Shown here: positions 7,091 through 15,646 of the stretch, in pieces | How positions within the stretch are numbered: the first letter of the stretch is position 1 | How the letters are laid out: the number at the start of each line of letters is the position of its first letter | Assembly (NCBI GenBank): GCA_964579675.1 | Contig: CAZOIA010000037.1 | Coordinates: forward strand, 1-35,130 | DNA from: CAZOIA01 sp964579675 | Lineage (GTDB): Bacteria > Planctomycetota > Phycisphaerae > UBA1845 > PWPN01 | Length of the DNA stretch: 35,130 nt | Direction of reading: 5' to 3' | Notes under the pieces: generated by a model | Databases searched by the model: none | What the model was told of the DNA's origin: nothing | What the model saw: the letters and a program-made list of their open reading frames with translations, nothing else | Translations under genes and position numbers: made by a program

Positions 7091-7393
7091 ATGATTGAAT
7101 CGATGAACGCTCGTTGGCTGCGGTGGTTGCTGACCGCCGTCGCGGTTTTCCTCGGGGTGATCGCGGTCGAGTTATCGGTCTTGATGGGCCCGCTCGTGCC
7201 CCGGGTCAACGCCCAGATCCCGGATAGCGGGCTGCAACGAAAAGAGTTATTGGAAGCCCAGCGGCAGACCAACGCGAAGCTGGACAGTATTCTGCAACAC
7301 CTCCGCACACAGCCAATTAAGGTGAAGGTTGTCAGTACCGATAAAGAAACAAAGCGCACGCCCAAGCCAGCGCCGCGCGCGACCAAGAAGTGA
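7091..7393 (+). CDS. Small membrane-anchored coiled-coil protein of the pilus cluster
   Basis: A 100-residue protein with an N-terminal hydrophobic segment (about residues 9-33) followed by NAQ, which may be a signal anchor or cleavable signal. A charged helical stretch follows (about 45-70, LQRKELLEAQRQTNAKLDSI) with heptad-like spacing. The tail ends basic, with many Lys, Pro and Arg. GGGAGG eight bases before the ATG supports the start. Its place between the pilin and PilM suggests a pilus accessory role, but I recognise no family. The short hydrophobic N-terminus plus coiled coil recalls PilN/PilO-type inner-membrane partners, without detectable motif identity. Confidence 0.7.
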   Translation: MIESMNARWLRWLLTAVAVFLGVIAVELSVLMGPLVPRVNAQIPDSGLQRKELLEAQRQTNAKLDSILQHLRTQPIKVKVVSTDKETKRTPKPAPRATKK

Positions 7394-7414
7394 CGGTCGT
7401 CGACGGGGGGCGGG

Positions 7415-7531
7415 ATGTGCAGCATGGAGACCGGCGACGAGGTGCAGGTGATCGCGGCGTTCGCGGCGGCGCCGCCCGGGTACCAAGCTGGTCTTCAAGA
7501 CCACATGGACTTCGCGCAGGGGGCAGCATGA
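7415..7531 (+). CDS. Possible 38-residue ORF translationally coupled to pilM
   Basis: An ATG at 7415 preceded by GGGGGGCGGG opens a frame for MCSMETGDEVQVIAAFAA and a further 20 residues. It stops at 7529-7531, overlapping the pilM start in an ATGA arrangement. That overlap is typical of coupled genes and otherwise occurs at the pilM/pilN junction. The peptide is hydrophobic in the middle and matches no family I know. It fills the only sizeable gap inside the cluster. It may be a real small protein, a coupling leader, or chance in GC-rich DNA. Confidence 0.3.
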   Translation: MCSMETGDEVQVIAAFAAAPPGYQAGLQDHMDFAQGAA

Positions 7532-8670
7532 GTCGTTCGTTTTCGTGGGTGCGGCGACACGTCGACCCGATTGGGATCGATCTGGGCACCCGGTGCGTCC
7601 GGATGCTGCAACTGGCCCGCCACCGGGGCCAGGTCGCGGCCATCGCCTGCAAGCAGGTTGCCCTTCCCCCCGGACCACACAACCCGGCGGAGCAGGAACG
7701 TCTGCAGGCCCAGGCCGTCACGGAGCTATTGAGGCAGGGCGATTTCGTCGGGCGCGACGTCGTAACCGCGCTGGGATGGGATGACCTGCAGGCCCGCAAC
7801 CTGCGACTCCCCGTCATGCCCGGAGAAGAGGTGGGCGAGGTCGTTCGATTTGAGTCGGCCGAACGCTTCGGGCTGGATCCCGGCGCTGCGGAAGTACGGT
7901 TTCTGGTTGCGGGTGACGTCCGGCAGGGAACGGAAATCCGACAGGAAGTAATCGTCCTCGTCGCCGACCGATCGAAGGTGGAGGCCCGCATCAACATGCT
8001 GGCGAAGATGGGGCTGCGGCCGGTGGCGGTCGATGCCGGACCGTGTGCCATCTTCCGAGGGTTCGAGAGGTTCCTTCGACGCGACCAGGACACCAACGAG
8101 GTGAATGCATTCGTGGACCTGGGCTACAGCGGGACTCGGGTGGTGATATCGCGGGGGGAAGACCTGATCTTCTTCAAGACAATCCCGGTCGGTGGGCGGC
8201 GGTTCGACGAACTGGTCAGCGACCAGTTGGACTTCAGGCTGGACGAAGCGGCCGAGATCCGCGTCCGCCTCCATCGCCAGCACGTGGCGGCCATGACCGG
8301 CCAGACCGCGACCCTGGGACCGGATGAAACGGTGGGAGAGAACGTCCAGCGGGCGGTGCTCGACGCGCTGAGGCCGGCGTTGGAGCAGCTCAGCAAGGAA
8401 ATCGGGCTCTGCCTGCGGTACTGCTCGGTGACCTTCCGAGGCCTGAGGTCCGAGGCGGTCACGGTTGTCGGGGGGGAGGCATGTAACAACGACATTCTCC
8501 GGTTGCTCGCGGATCAGGTGAACGTGCCCTTCCGCATCGGCCAACCGATGCGGAACATCGGATGCGAGCTGAGTCACAACGGGGCCGATCGAAGGACCGG
8601 CCAACCGGACTGGGCAACAGCAGTCGGGCTCGCGCTCAAACCCGTGGCGGCCGCGGCGGAGGTGGCATGA
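7528..8670 (+). CDS. pilM: Type IV pilus assembly actin-like ATPase PilM
   Basis: PilM is a cytoplasmic FtsA/actin-like protein that binds ATP and the N-terminal tail of PilN, linking the inner-membrane pilus complex to the cytoplasm. The 380-residue sequence has the first phosphate loop IGIDLGTRCVRML (about residues 15-27), the second phosphate motif VDLGYSGTRVVI (about 196-207) and the adenosine-site motif VTVVGGEACNN (about 311-321), as expected for the actin fold. Length fits the family. ATG 7528 with CAGGGGG upstream is preferred over earlier in-frame codons because it puts the first beta strand close to the start. Its stop overlaps the start of pilN by ATGA, showing tight coupling. Confidence 0.93.
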   Translation: MSRSFSWVRRHVDPIGIDLGTRCVRMLQLARHRGQVAAIACKQVALPPGPHNPAEQERLQAQAVTELLRQGDFVGRDVVTALGWDDLQARNLRLPVMPGEEVGEVVRFESAERFGLDPGAAEVRFLVAGDVRQGTEIRQEVIVLVADRSKVEARINMLAKMGLRPVAVDAGPCAIFRGFERFLRRDQDTNEVNAFVDLGYSGTRVVISRGEDLIFFKTIPVGGRRFDELVSDQLDFRLDEAAEIRVRLHRQHVAAMTGQTATLGPDETVGENVQRAVLDALRPALEQLSKEIGLCLRYCSVTFRGLRSEAVTVVGGEACNNDILRLLADQVNVPFRIGQPMRNIGCELSHNGADRRTGQPDWATAVGLALKPVAAAAEVA

Positions 8671-9275
8671 TGAAGGAACTCGACTTTCTGCCGAGAGACT
8701 TCCACGAGGCCCGCCGCCGACGCTACCTGATGCGGAGGAACACGCTCTACCTGATCGCGTTGGGCATCGCATTGGGGTGCCTGCACTTCGTCAATGGGTC
8801 CCAACTCCGATCGGCGAAAGCCTCCCTGGATGCCTTCCATGCCGGCGACCACGAGAGGAACCTTCAGCGGAACCGACTCCGGGAACTGCGGGCCGGAAAG
8901 CAGGGGCTTGAGGCCCGCCTTGGACTTCTCAGTCGGCTCGATGACGACGCGCCGCTCGATATTGTGGTGGCCCAGATCACCCGGTACATGAATGACTCGA
9001 TGGCCATCCGCTCGCTGGTCGTCGAGTCTACCCCCCTCGAAAACGCCGACCCTGAAGCGAGTGATCCGCTGCTCGACCGGGGCCCCACGCAGGTTGTCCT
9101 GGGTGGGATAGCGGCGACCGACGTGGAAGTGGGGATTTTCTTCGGACGGGTGGCGGAGTGCGCGCTGTTTGATGATGTCAAGTTGAGCTTCTCGAGGAAG
9201 ATAGAGGAAGCGGGCAGACAGATGTGCGAGTTCGAGTTGATCTTCAAGGTCAGGCGTGTGTTGTCCAAGCGGTGA
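8667..9275 (+). CDS. pilN: Type IV pilus inner-membrane protein PilN
   Basis: A 202-residue bitopic protein. It begins MMKELDFLPRDF, matching the NLLP-type cytoplasmic tail that docks on PilM, then has a single membrane helix (about residues 31-48), a coiled coil (about 50-90, many Arg, Leu, Glu) and a periplasmic ferredoxin-like domain (about 100-202). It pairs with PilO to form the alignment complex between the motor and the secretin. It overlaps the end of pilM by four bases and is followed 13 bases later by the PilO gene. The assignment rests on motif, topology and order; similar T2SS protein GspL split forms would look alike. Confidence 0.85.
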   Translation: MMKELDFLPRDFHEARRRRYLMRRNTLYLIALGIALGCLHFVNGSQLRSAKASLDAFHAGDHERNLQRNRLRELRAGKQGLEARLGLLSRLDDDAPLDIVVAQITRYMNDSMAIRSLVVESTPLENADPEASDPLLDRGPTQVVLGGIAATDVEVGIFFGRVAECALFDDVKLSFSRKIEEAGRQMCEFELIFKVRRVLSKR

Positions 9276-9288
9276 GAAGGGGACGAGG

Positions 9289-9819
9289 ATGCGATTGGAC
9301 AAGATAACAATCGTCTGGACGGTGGTGGTTCTGGCGGTAACCGCCGGTTTCCTGTCGTTGGTGACGCGTCCGCAACTGAAACGGCTGAGTGAGCTGGGGG
9401 ATCAGATCCAAGCCAAGCGGACGGAACAAGCCCTGGGCCGACAGGACGTCAAGGCAATCGAAGCGATGCAGCAAGAGGCGGATGAGTTGATGGCCAGTGC
9501 CACCGACTTTGATGGCCGGATTCCGAAACAGGAATCGCTCGGGGTTTTCCTGGAGGATCTGGCGCGCCTGACGGAGGCCCACAAGCTCCGACCCGAGACC
9601 ATCGAGCCGGGCAAGCCGGTGCGGTCGTCGAAGGTCGTGGCGTTGCCGATCACGTTCAGGATCCGCGGGCCGTTCCCGGCCATACATGGCCTGATCCAGG
9701 ATATCGAACGGATGCCTCGACTCACGCAGGTCGAGCGTTTCGAGACGGAAACGGACCCGGAGACCCCGGAAATCGCTTCCGCGGAAGTGAGTCTGAGAAT
9801 TTTCTTCCAGGCGTCGTGA
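9289..9819 (+). CDS. pilO: Type IV pilus inner-membrane protein PilO
   Basis: A 176-residue bitopic protein with a membrane helix near the start (about residues 7-24), a coiled-coil stalk (about 28-65) and a C-terminal PilO-type domain. The segment VVALPITFRIRGPFPAIHGLIQDIERMPRL is split here only for description: the strand VALPITFRI, then GPFPAIHGLI, is the usual PilO signature for the domain that dimerises with PilN. It holds the secretin-side lipoprotein or PilP in line with the motor. ATG 9289 follows GACGAGG closely. Length is slightly shorter than in proteobacteria, which is normal for distant phyla. Confidence 0.87.
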   Translation: MRLDKITIVWTVVVLAVTAGFLSLVTRPQLKRLSELGDQIQAKRTEQALGRQDVKAIEAMQQEADELMASATDFDGRIPKQESLGVFLEDLARLTEAHKLRPETIEPGKPVRSSKVVALPITFRIRGPFPAIHGLIQDIERMPRLTQVERFETETDPETPEIASAEVSLRIFFQAS

Positions 9820-9836
9820 GGTGAACCGGTCGCGAC

Positions 9837-10415
9837 ATGAGTAGTGCCAAGCCGCCAATGTGGGCCGTCCTTCGGGCGCACCTCCGCGCGGACCCGCGCA
9901 AGACGGGCGTTCTGATCGTGCTCGTTGTGGTGATGGCGATTGTGTTTGCGCGACTGTACCTCAAATCGAGCGTGCCCAATGAGGCGAATGCCTCGGATGG
10001 GGGCGGGGCCGTGCCAAGTCGCGAAGGGGACACCTCCGGAGCAACGGACGTGACCGAGCGGGAACCCGCGACAACGCCAAAGCGGGTAGTCATTCCCGGT
10101 CACCTGCCGACGGAACTCGCCCGGAACCCGTTCGCCGTCCGCCTTGACAGGTTCCCACTCGCCGGCGGACCGACCGAACCGATTTCGACGCCTTCGGCGG
10201 AAGTCGTCGAGGGCGGACCTGACGAGGACATTCGAGAAGCGGCCAACGAGTTGGCCCTCCAAAGTACGATTTGCGGAGGATTCCCGCTGGCCTGCATTAA
10301 CGGCCAAGTCGTCTCGCAGGGACAGGAAATCGCCGGTTTCGTGGTCAAGAGCATCGAGCCGACACGGGTCGTGCTTTGGCGCGGGGGGACCGCGGTGGCG
10401 TTGAACTTGAGGTAG
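9837..10415 (+). CDS. PilP/GspC-like periplasmic linker protein
   Basis: A 192-residue protein with one membrane helix (about residues 24-42), a long low-complexity linker rich in Gly, Pro, Thr and Glu (about 45-130), and a compact C-terminal domain (about 140-192). The end, LQSTICGGFPLACINGQVV then GQEIAGFVVKSIEPTRVVL, follows the beta pattern of the PilP/GspC homology region that contacts secretin N-domains (plAiINg..v..Gd.i.g..v..I....V.L). Unlike classical PilP it is anchored by a helix rather than a lipid, as in GspC. Position between PilO and the secretin supports the role. There is no lipobox. Confidence 0.75.
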   Translation: MSSAKPPMWAVLRAHLRADPRKTGVLIVLVVVMAIVFARLYLKSSVPNEANASDGGGAVPSREGDTSGATDVTEREPATTPKRVVIPGHLPTELARNPFAVRLDRFPLAGGPTEPISTPSAEVVEGGPDEDIREAANELALQSTICGGFPLACINGQVVSQGQEIAGFVVKSIEPTRVVLWRGGTAVALNLR

Positions 10416-10470
10416 CCGACGGCCGCCGGTTCGGGCAGGGCCGAAACGGATTGAAGAGGGAGTGTTGCTC

Positions 10471-12471
10471 ATGAAGGGCAAGCGATCACGGATGACACAC
10501 ACGGCAAGCAGACTTTCGATTTTCTGGATCGCGGTGTCGATCGCAGTGGCGGCACCGTCTGCGTCGGCCCAAGGCGCCAGCGGGCCGAGGGCGGGCAACC
10601 GCATCGGCGACGTGCTGTCCAAGGCGCTCAAGGCCGTTGCGTCCGACGAAGAAGTGGACGAGCCGACGGCCGAAGCGATCGAAGCGGAACCGCTTGTCCT
10701 TGAAGATCAAGAGCAGGCCGAACCACCCGACATCACTGTCAGCCCCCAGGGCCGAGTCGAGATGCATGTCCGCGAGTTGGATCTGGCCAGCGTGCTGCAG
10801 ATGCTGTCCATGCGGTCTCAGCGCAACATCGTCGCCAGCCAGAGCGCGTCTGGCACCGTAACCGCGAACCTTTACGAGGTCACCTTCGAGGAGGCGCTGA
10901 CCGCGATCCTGGCCAGCAACAACTGCGTGTGGCGGGAGGAGGGCAATTTCATCTTCGTGTACACCAGGGAAGAGGTGAAGGAGATGGAGGCGGCGGCGCG
11001 GGGGGTAGTGTTGAGGCTGTTTCGGCTGCATTATGCCCGGGCGGCCGACGTCCAGCCGATGGTCGATTCGCTCCGGAGCGAGGTGGGGAAGATCTCAGTC
11101 ACGCCCCAGGCGGAAGGTGGAGTCGGTTCCAACGCCGAAGAGGCCGGCGGCGATGCGCTGTCGATCGAGGACTGCCTGCTGGTTGTCGATTACTCTGAGA
11201 ACGTCGAGGCGATCGCCAAGCTGATTGCCGAGATCGACGTTCGGCCCAAGCAGGTGCTGATCGAAGCCACCATCCTTCGGGCTCAACTTAACGAGGACAA
11301 CGCGCTGGGGATCGACTTCGACCTGGTGGGCGGAATCGATTTTGAAGGCCTGACCGCGACGTCCACCGGCATCCGCGACATCACCACCGGCGATCTGCCC
11401 CGGGCCGAGATGGGGGGCACCACCTACAGCGCCGAAACGGATTTCAGAAACGTGGTTCCCGCCGGTGGCTTCACTTTCGGGATCATCAAGAACTCGGTGG
11501 CGGCCTTCATCCGGGCCCTGGAGCAGGTGACGGACACCACGGTGCTGGCCAATCCGAAGGTCCTGGCCTTGAACAAGCAGCGGGGCGAAGTGATCGTGGG
11601 GCGGCGGGACGGATACCTGACCACGACAGTCACGGAAACCGCAGCAGTCCAGAGCGTCGAGTTCCTGGAAACCGGCACGCAGTTGATCTTCCGCCCGTTC
11701 ATCGGGGACGACGGCTACGTCCGCATGGAGATCCACCCCGAGGACAGCACGGGCGGGCTCACTGCCGCAAACCTCCCGGAGGAGCAAACCACGGAGGTGA
11801 CGACGAACATCATCGTTCGTGACGGCAATACGATTCTGATCGGCGGGTTGTTCCGGGAGGTGACAAGGGCGTCCCGCCGGCAGATACCGATCATCGGAAA
11901 CATCCCGGTGGTAGGTGCCCTGTTCCGCAACACCCGCGACGAGACCCAGCGAGAAGAAGTGATCATTCTGCTGACCGTCCATCTGGTCAAGGATGACGAC
12001 CCGCTGTTGGAGGCGAGTCTGGAGATGGCGGAGGACATCGAGCGATTCCGGGTGGGCATGCGACGGGGCCTGCAGTGGTTCGGCCGGGAACGACTCGCCC
12101 AGGCCCACTACCAGTGGGCGCTGGATCACCTCAGCAAGGGGCACCGGAGCCGGGCGATGTGGGATCTCGATCTGGCCCTGAACAACAACCCCAAACTCAT
12201 GGCAGCAATCAAACTGAGAGAAAAGCTGCTGGACAAGCGGACATGGGGCGATGAGGGCAGCGCGATTCGGGGCTTCCTGGTGCGCCAGATCATGAAGGAG
12301 CAGGGCGTGATCACCCCACAGTTCGGGCGGCCCGCGGCACTGCTGGAGTTCCCGTCGATGCACGGACCGAGCGGTTTCGATAACGGCGACGCGGAGCCCC
12401 AGGCAGCGGCGACCCCCCGAGCCGAACCAGGTGCTCCGCCAGCAAAGGATTCAGCCGAGGGAGATTCCTGA
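10471..12471 (+). CDS. pilQ: Outer-membrane secretin, PilQ/GspD type
   Basis: A 666-residue secretin that forms the outer-membrane pore through which the pilus passes. It has a signal peptide (residues 1-34, ending ASA), an STN/N0-like domain (about 93-165, MHVRELDLASVLQMLSM), a second N-domain (about 185-255) and the secretin beta-barrel domain (about 260-510). The diagnostic late motif includes ILIGGLFREV and IPIIGNIPVVGALFR (about 454-487). After the barrel there is a further region of about 150 residues containing a TPR-like helical segment (HYQWALDHLSKGHRSRAMWD), which is not usual in PilQ. ATG 10471 is preferred to GTG 10462 because of the spacing from GAGGGAG. The stop shares one base with the next gene. 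Confidence 0.92.
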   Translation: MKGKRSRMTHTASRLSIFWIAVSIAVAAPSASAQGASGPRAGNRIGDVLSKALKAVASDEEVDEPTAEAIEAEPLVLEDQEQAEPPDITVSPQGRVEMHVRELDLASVLQMLSMRSQRNIVASQSASGTVTANLYEVTFEEALTAILASNNCVWREEGNFIFVYTREEVKEMEAAARGVVLRLFRLHYARAADVQPMVDSLRSEVGKISVTPQAEGGVGSNAEEAGGDALSIEDCLLVVDYSENVEAIAKLIAEIDVRPKQVLIEATILRAQLNEDNALGIDFDLVGGIDFEGLTATSTGIRDITTGDLPRAEMGGTTYSAETDFRNVVPAGGFTFGIIKNSVAAFIRALEQVTDTTVLANPKVLALNKQRGEVIVGRRDGYLTTTVTETAAVQSVEFLETGTQLIFRPFIGDDGYVRMEIHPEDSTGGLTAANLPEEQTTEVTTNIIVRDGNTILIGGLFREVTRASRRQIPIIGNIPVVGALFRNTRDETQREEVIILLTVHLVKDDDPLLEASLEMAEDIERFRVGMRRGLQWFGRERLAQAHYQWALDHLSKGHRSRAMWDLDLALNNNPKLMAAIKLREKLLDKRTWGDEGSAIRGFLVRQIMKEQGVITPQFGRPAALLEFPSMHGPSGFDNGDAEPQAAATPRAEPGAPPAKDSAEGDS

Positions 12472-13718
12472 TGAGAGCAAGTACATGGATGGTAACGCTT
12501 GCCGCCGCCGGGCTCGGGCTGGTGTCCTGTTCGGAATTGACCCTGCCGAACTCGAAGGACGAGGCGCAGGGCCGATGGAACATGATGCGCAGCCGGCTCA
12601 AGTACCAGCTTGCAGCGGGAAGCTTCGACAAGGGCCAGCTCGACGAGGCCCAGGAGTTCCTCTCCGAAGCGATCGGGTTGAACCCGGAGGATGCGGACGG
12701 CTACGTGCTGATGACCAGGATCCTGCTGGAGCGGGGAGAGACCGCCTCGGCGACCGAAACGCTGGCTGAAGCGACACGCTGCGGCGGCGAGACCGCCGAG
12801 ACCCATTATCTCAACGGCTTGATCGCCCAGCGTTACGCCCGGTTCACCGAAGCCCTGTCCCGGTACCAGCGAGCCTCGGAGCTGGAACCGACGAACGCGC
12901 ACTACGTGGCCACTGTTGCCGAGACTCTGGTGGCGTTGGATCGGGTCGCCGATGCGCTGGCGCTGGTTGAGGATCGATGCATCGACTTCGAGCAGAACGC
13001 GACCCTTCGTTCGGTGGCGGGCGGGATCTACGCGATGCTGGGGCGCTACAAGGCAGCGGCTGATGCCTACCGGGCGGCGGCCCTGATCGCCCCGGACGAT
13101 CAAACGCTTCAGTTCCAGCTCGGGGTGTCGCTGGCTTTGTCGGGGGATTACAAAGAAGGTCGCACGGTGCTGTCAGCGGTTGCCGCCACCGCCGAGGAGG
13201 ACATCCCGGGCTCGGTCCTGACCGCACTGGGGCGTTGCCATCTGGGTCTGGGTGAATACGACCAGGCCAAGGTGGTTGCGCGCCGCGTCGTCGACGCGGA
13301 TCCCGACAACGTTCGGGCCTGGAGCCTGCTGGGTCAGGCGGCGCTGGCTTCGGGGGACCTGCTGACGGCCCGACGGGCAGCCACCCGGGCCGTGCAGATC
13401 GAGCCGGCCAGCCGCGACCATGCGATGCTTCTGGCCTATGTCTGCTGGCGCCAGCAGGATTACGTCCCCGCCGTTACCTCGCTGGAAGGTTTGCTTCATG
13501 ACGCTCCGGACGACCTGATCGCCTTGTACCTGTTGGGAAGATGTCACGAAGCGACCGGCAACCCTCGGGCGGCCGAGGATTGCTACCACCGGGCCCTGCG
13601 GGTGAATCCGCGGTGCCAGTGGGCCCGAGAGCTGCTTGAGAACGGATCGGCTTCGATCGGTCCGGCCGCCACAGCCGGTCGATGGTCTATGACGGGAGGC
13701 AGTGCGCGATCACCATGA
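12471..13718 (+). CDS. TPR-repeat lipoprotein, likely pilotin-type partner of the secretin
   Basis: A 415-residue protein with a lipoprotein signal (LVSC, Cys20) followed by a tandem array of about ten tetratricopeptide repeats (residues 45-400), for example LDEAQEFLSEAIGLNPEDAD and TGNPRAAEDCYHRALRVNP. TPR lipoproteins such as PilF and TadD help secretins reach and assemble in the outer membrane. Gene order directly after the secretin, with the two genes overlapping by one base, favours that job here. The C-terminus is low complexity. It overlaps the histidine-kinase start as ATGA (13715-13718), so pore and sensor genes are translationally coupled. Exact role is inferred from context. Confidence 0.85.
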   Translation: MRASTWMVTLAAAGLGLVSCSELTLPNSKDEAQGRWNMMRSRLKYQLAAGSFDKGQLDEAQEFLSEAIGLNPEDADGYVLMTRILLERGETASATETLAEATRCGGETAETHYLNGLIAQRYARFTEALSRYQRASELEPTNAHYVATVAETLVALDRVADALALVEDRCIDFEQNATLRSVAGGIYAMLGRYKAAADAYRAAALIAPDDQTLQFQLGVSLALSGDYKEGRTVLSAVAATAEEDIPGSVLTALGRCHLGLGEYDQAKVVARRVVDADPDNVRAWSLLGQAALASGDLLTARRAATRAVQIEPASRDHAMLLAYVCWRQQDYVPAVTSLEGLLHDAPDDLIALYLLGRCHEATGNPRAAEDCYHRALRVNPRCQWARELLENGSASIGPAATAGRWSMTGGSARSP

Positions 13719-15238
13719 GCACCGTGGGTGATGCCACAACTTCAATTTTCCGTGGTCCCCAAAGGACGATCGCGGGCCCGACAACATCTCTGTTCTCCCT
13801 GAGACGAACGATGTTGTTGAGCGTTGCGCTGCTGGTGGTCGTGACCGCGGTGGCGGTTCTCGGGATTTCCGGCGTTACCCAGAGCGCGTCGTCCCGGGAT
13901 CAATACGTGGCGTGGGCCGCGTGCGGGATGCTGGTTTGCCTGGCCATCGTGGTGCTGCTTCTGGGCCGACACATGACCCAGCGGGCCCTGGGGCATGTCG
14001 AGCACCAGTTGCGCACGCTCGCCCGCGACGAGAGCCGCCTTCAAACGATCGACACGGCGGTTCCCGACGACCTCAAGCCCGTGATGGCGGCGATGTCCGA
14101 CTACGTTGGTCAGGTGCGGGCACGGGTGGACCGGCTGCGTTTGCAAAAGAAAGAACTTGACATCCAGACCCGGGCCGCCGAGGCAGAGCAACGGCACACC
14201 GAAGCCATGATCTTCAGCATTTCCGACGCCGTCATGGTCATCGACTCGTTCGGCGAGCTGGTGCTGGCGAACACGGCGGCCGAGACGCTCTTCAATTTCC
14301 GGTTGACCGACTGCCGGCAGCGCCCCATTGAACGGGTGCTGGAAGACGGCTCCCTCGTTACCCTGATCAAGGACGCGCGAACCGCGGACGAGGGCAACGC
14401 CCGGCGCCAGGTCGAGTACAGCGCCCTTCGGGACGGCAGGACGCAGACGTTCAACATCACGCTTTCGACCGTCATTGATGCGGAAGGTGAGTCGCGCGGA
14501 GCGGTCGCGGTCTTCCACGACATAACTCGGGAACGGGAGATTGCCCAGGTCAAGACCGATTTCGTCTCGGCGGTTTCACACGAACTGCGCACCCCGTTGT
14601 CCAGCATCAAGGCGTACGTCGAGATGCTCGTGGACGGCGAGGCCCACAACGAGAAAACCCGCCGCGAGTTCTACCAGATAATCGAATCGGAGACCGACCG
14701 CCTCCAGCGGCTGATCAGCAATATCCTGAACATCTCGCGTATCGAGTCGGGGGTGGTGGAGATCCACCGCCAGTCGATTCAGCCAAACGACGTCGTCAAG
14801 GGCGTCCTGGACATGATGGCCCCGCAGGCCAACGAGAAGGGCGTCACCCTCAACAGCGAGTTGGGCGAATCGTCTCCGTGTATCTGGGCGGATCGCGATC
14901 TGCTCCACCAGGCGGTCATGAACCTGGTGAGCAACGCGATCAAGTACACGCCGCAGGGCGGGCGCGTCTGCGTCCAGACCAGCATCGACGAGCAGGCTTC
15001 TCGCCTGGCCATTACTGTGACCGACAATGGCATCGGGATCCGGGCCCAGGATCTGCCGCGCGTTTTCGACAAGTTCTACCGTTCCCGGGAAGGTGTGGAC
15101 GTGGCCAAGGGAACCGGCCTGGGCCTGAATCTCGTCAAGCACATCGTGGAAAGTGTGCACCAGGGCGAGATTTCCGTGACCTCTGAGCACGGGGCTGGCA
15201 CCACGATCGCCTTGCGGTTCCCGCTGAAGCTGTATTGA
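13715..15238 (+). CDS. Membrane sensor histidine kinase with PAS domain
   Basis: A 507-residue kinase. Two membrane helices (about residues 33-53 and 66-86) are joined by only about 12 external residues, so there is no real periplasmic sensor; signals are likely cytoplasmic or in the membrane. A HAMP-like/coiled linker follows, then a PAS domain (about 160-275) and HisKA with the phospho-acceptor His289 in VSHELRTPLSSIKAYVEML. HATPase_c has N box NLVSNAIKYTP, G1 DNGIGI, F box FDKFYR and G2 GTGLGLNLV, all intact. The ATG at 13715 overlaps the stop of the preceding gene; an in-frame ATG at 13682 would lengthen the protein by 11 residues. The cognate regulator is probably the receiver gene that follows. 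Confidence 0.92.
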   Translation: MSTVGDATTSIFRGPQRTIAGPTTSLFSLRRTMLLSVALLVVVTAVAVLGISGVTQSASSRDQYVAWAACGMLVCLAIVVLLLGRHMTQRALGHVEHQLRTLARDESRLQTIDTAVPDDLKPVMAAMSDYVGQVRARVDRLRLQKKELDIQTRAAEAEQRHTEAMIFSISDAVMVIDSFGELVLANTAAETLFNFRLTDCRQRPIERVLEDGSLVTLIKDARTADEGNARRQVEYSALRDGRTQTFNITLSTVIDAEGESRGAVAVFHDITREREIAQVKTDFVSAVSHELRTPLSSIKAYVEMLVDGEAHNEKTRREFYQIIESETDRLQRLISNILNISRIESGVVEIHRQSIQPNDVVKGVLDMMAPQANEKGVTLNSELGESSPCIWADRDLLHQAVMNLVSNAIKYTPQGGRVCVQTSIDEQASRLAITVTDNGIGIRAQDLPRVFDKFYRSREGVDVAKGTGLGLNLVKHIVESVHQGEISVTSEHGAGTTIALRFPLKLY

Positions 15239-15256
15239 AGCCGGAGAAACGTTGGC

Positions 15257-15646
15257 ATGGAACGAAAAAAGATCCTGATCGCCGATGACGAGACCCACAT
15301 TCTCAATGTGGTTTCGGTCAAGCTCCAGAACGCGGGATACGAAGTAATCACCGCTGAGGACGGGCGGGAAGCGTACGACCTGGCCCGCCAGATCCAACCG
15401 GACCTGATCATCACCGATTACCAGATGCCGATGTTGAGCGGGGTGGAGCTGTGCAGCAAGGTGAGCTCCGACCCTCAGACGTGCAACATTCCTGCGATCA
15501 TTCTGACGGCGAGAGGCTTCGCGATATCGGACGATGACAGAAAGTCGGGGAACATCAAGCAGGTCATTGATAAACCGTTCAGCCCGCGTGAGATCCTGAC
15601 CCGTGTCCAGGAATTGCTGGAGAAGGTCGCCGTGGGGGGCGATTAG
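15257..15646 (+). CDS. Receiver-only response regulator (CheY-like)
   Basis: A 129-residue single REC domain with all catalytic residues: Asp10 and Asp11 for Mg2+, phospho-acceptor Asp54 (TDYQMP), Thr84 (ILTA) and Lys106 (DKPF). There is no output domain, so phosphorylation must act through protein contact. It lies 18 bases after the histidine kinase, with GGAGA before the ATG, and its 3' end overlaps the putative start of the HD-GYP gene by 44 bases. In RpfG-type proteins REC and HD-GYP are fused in one chain; here they seem to be adjacent and separate, suggesting that this domain regulates the HD-GYP protein or the pilus motor. Confidence 0.92.
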   Translation: MERKKILIADDETHILNVVSVKLQNAGYEVITAEDGREAYDLARQIQPDLIITDYQMPMLSGVELCSKVSSDPQTCNIPAIILTARGFAISDDDRKSGNIKQVIDKPFSPREILTRVQELLEKVAVGGD

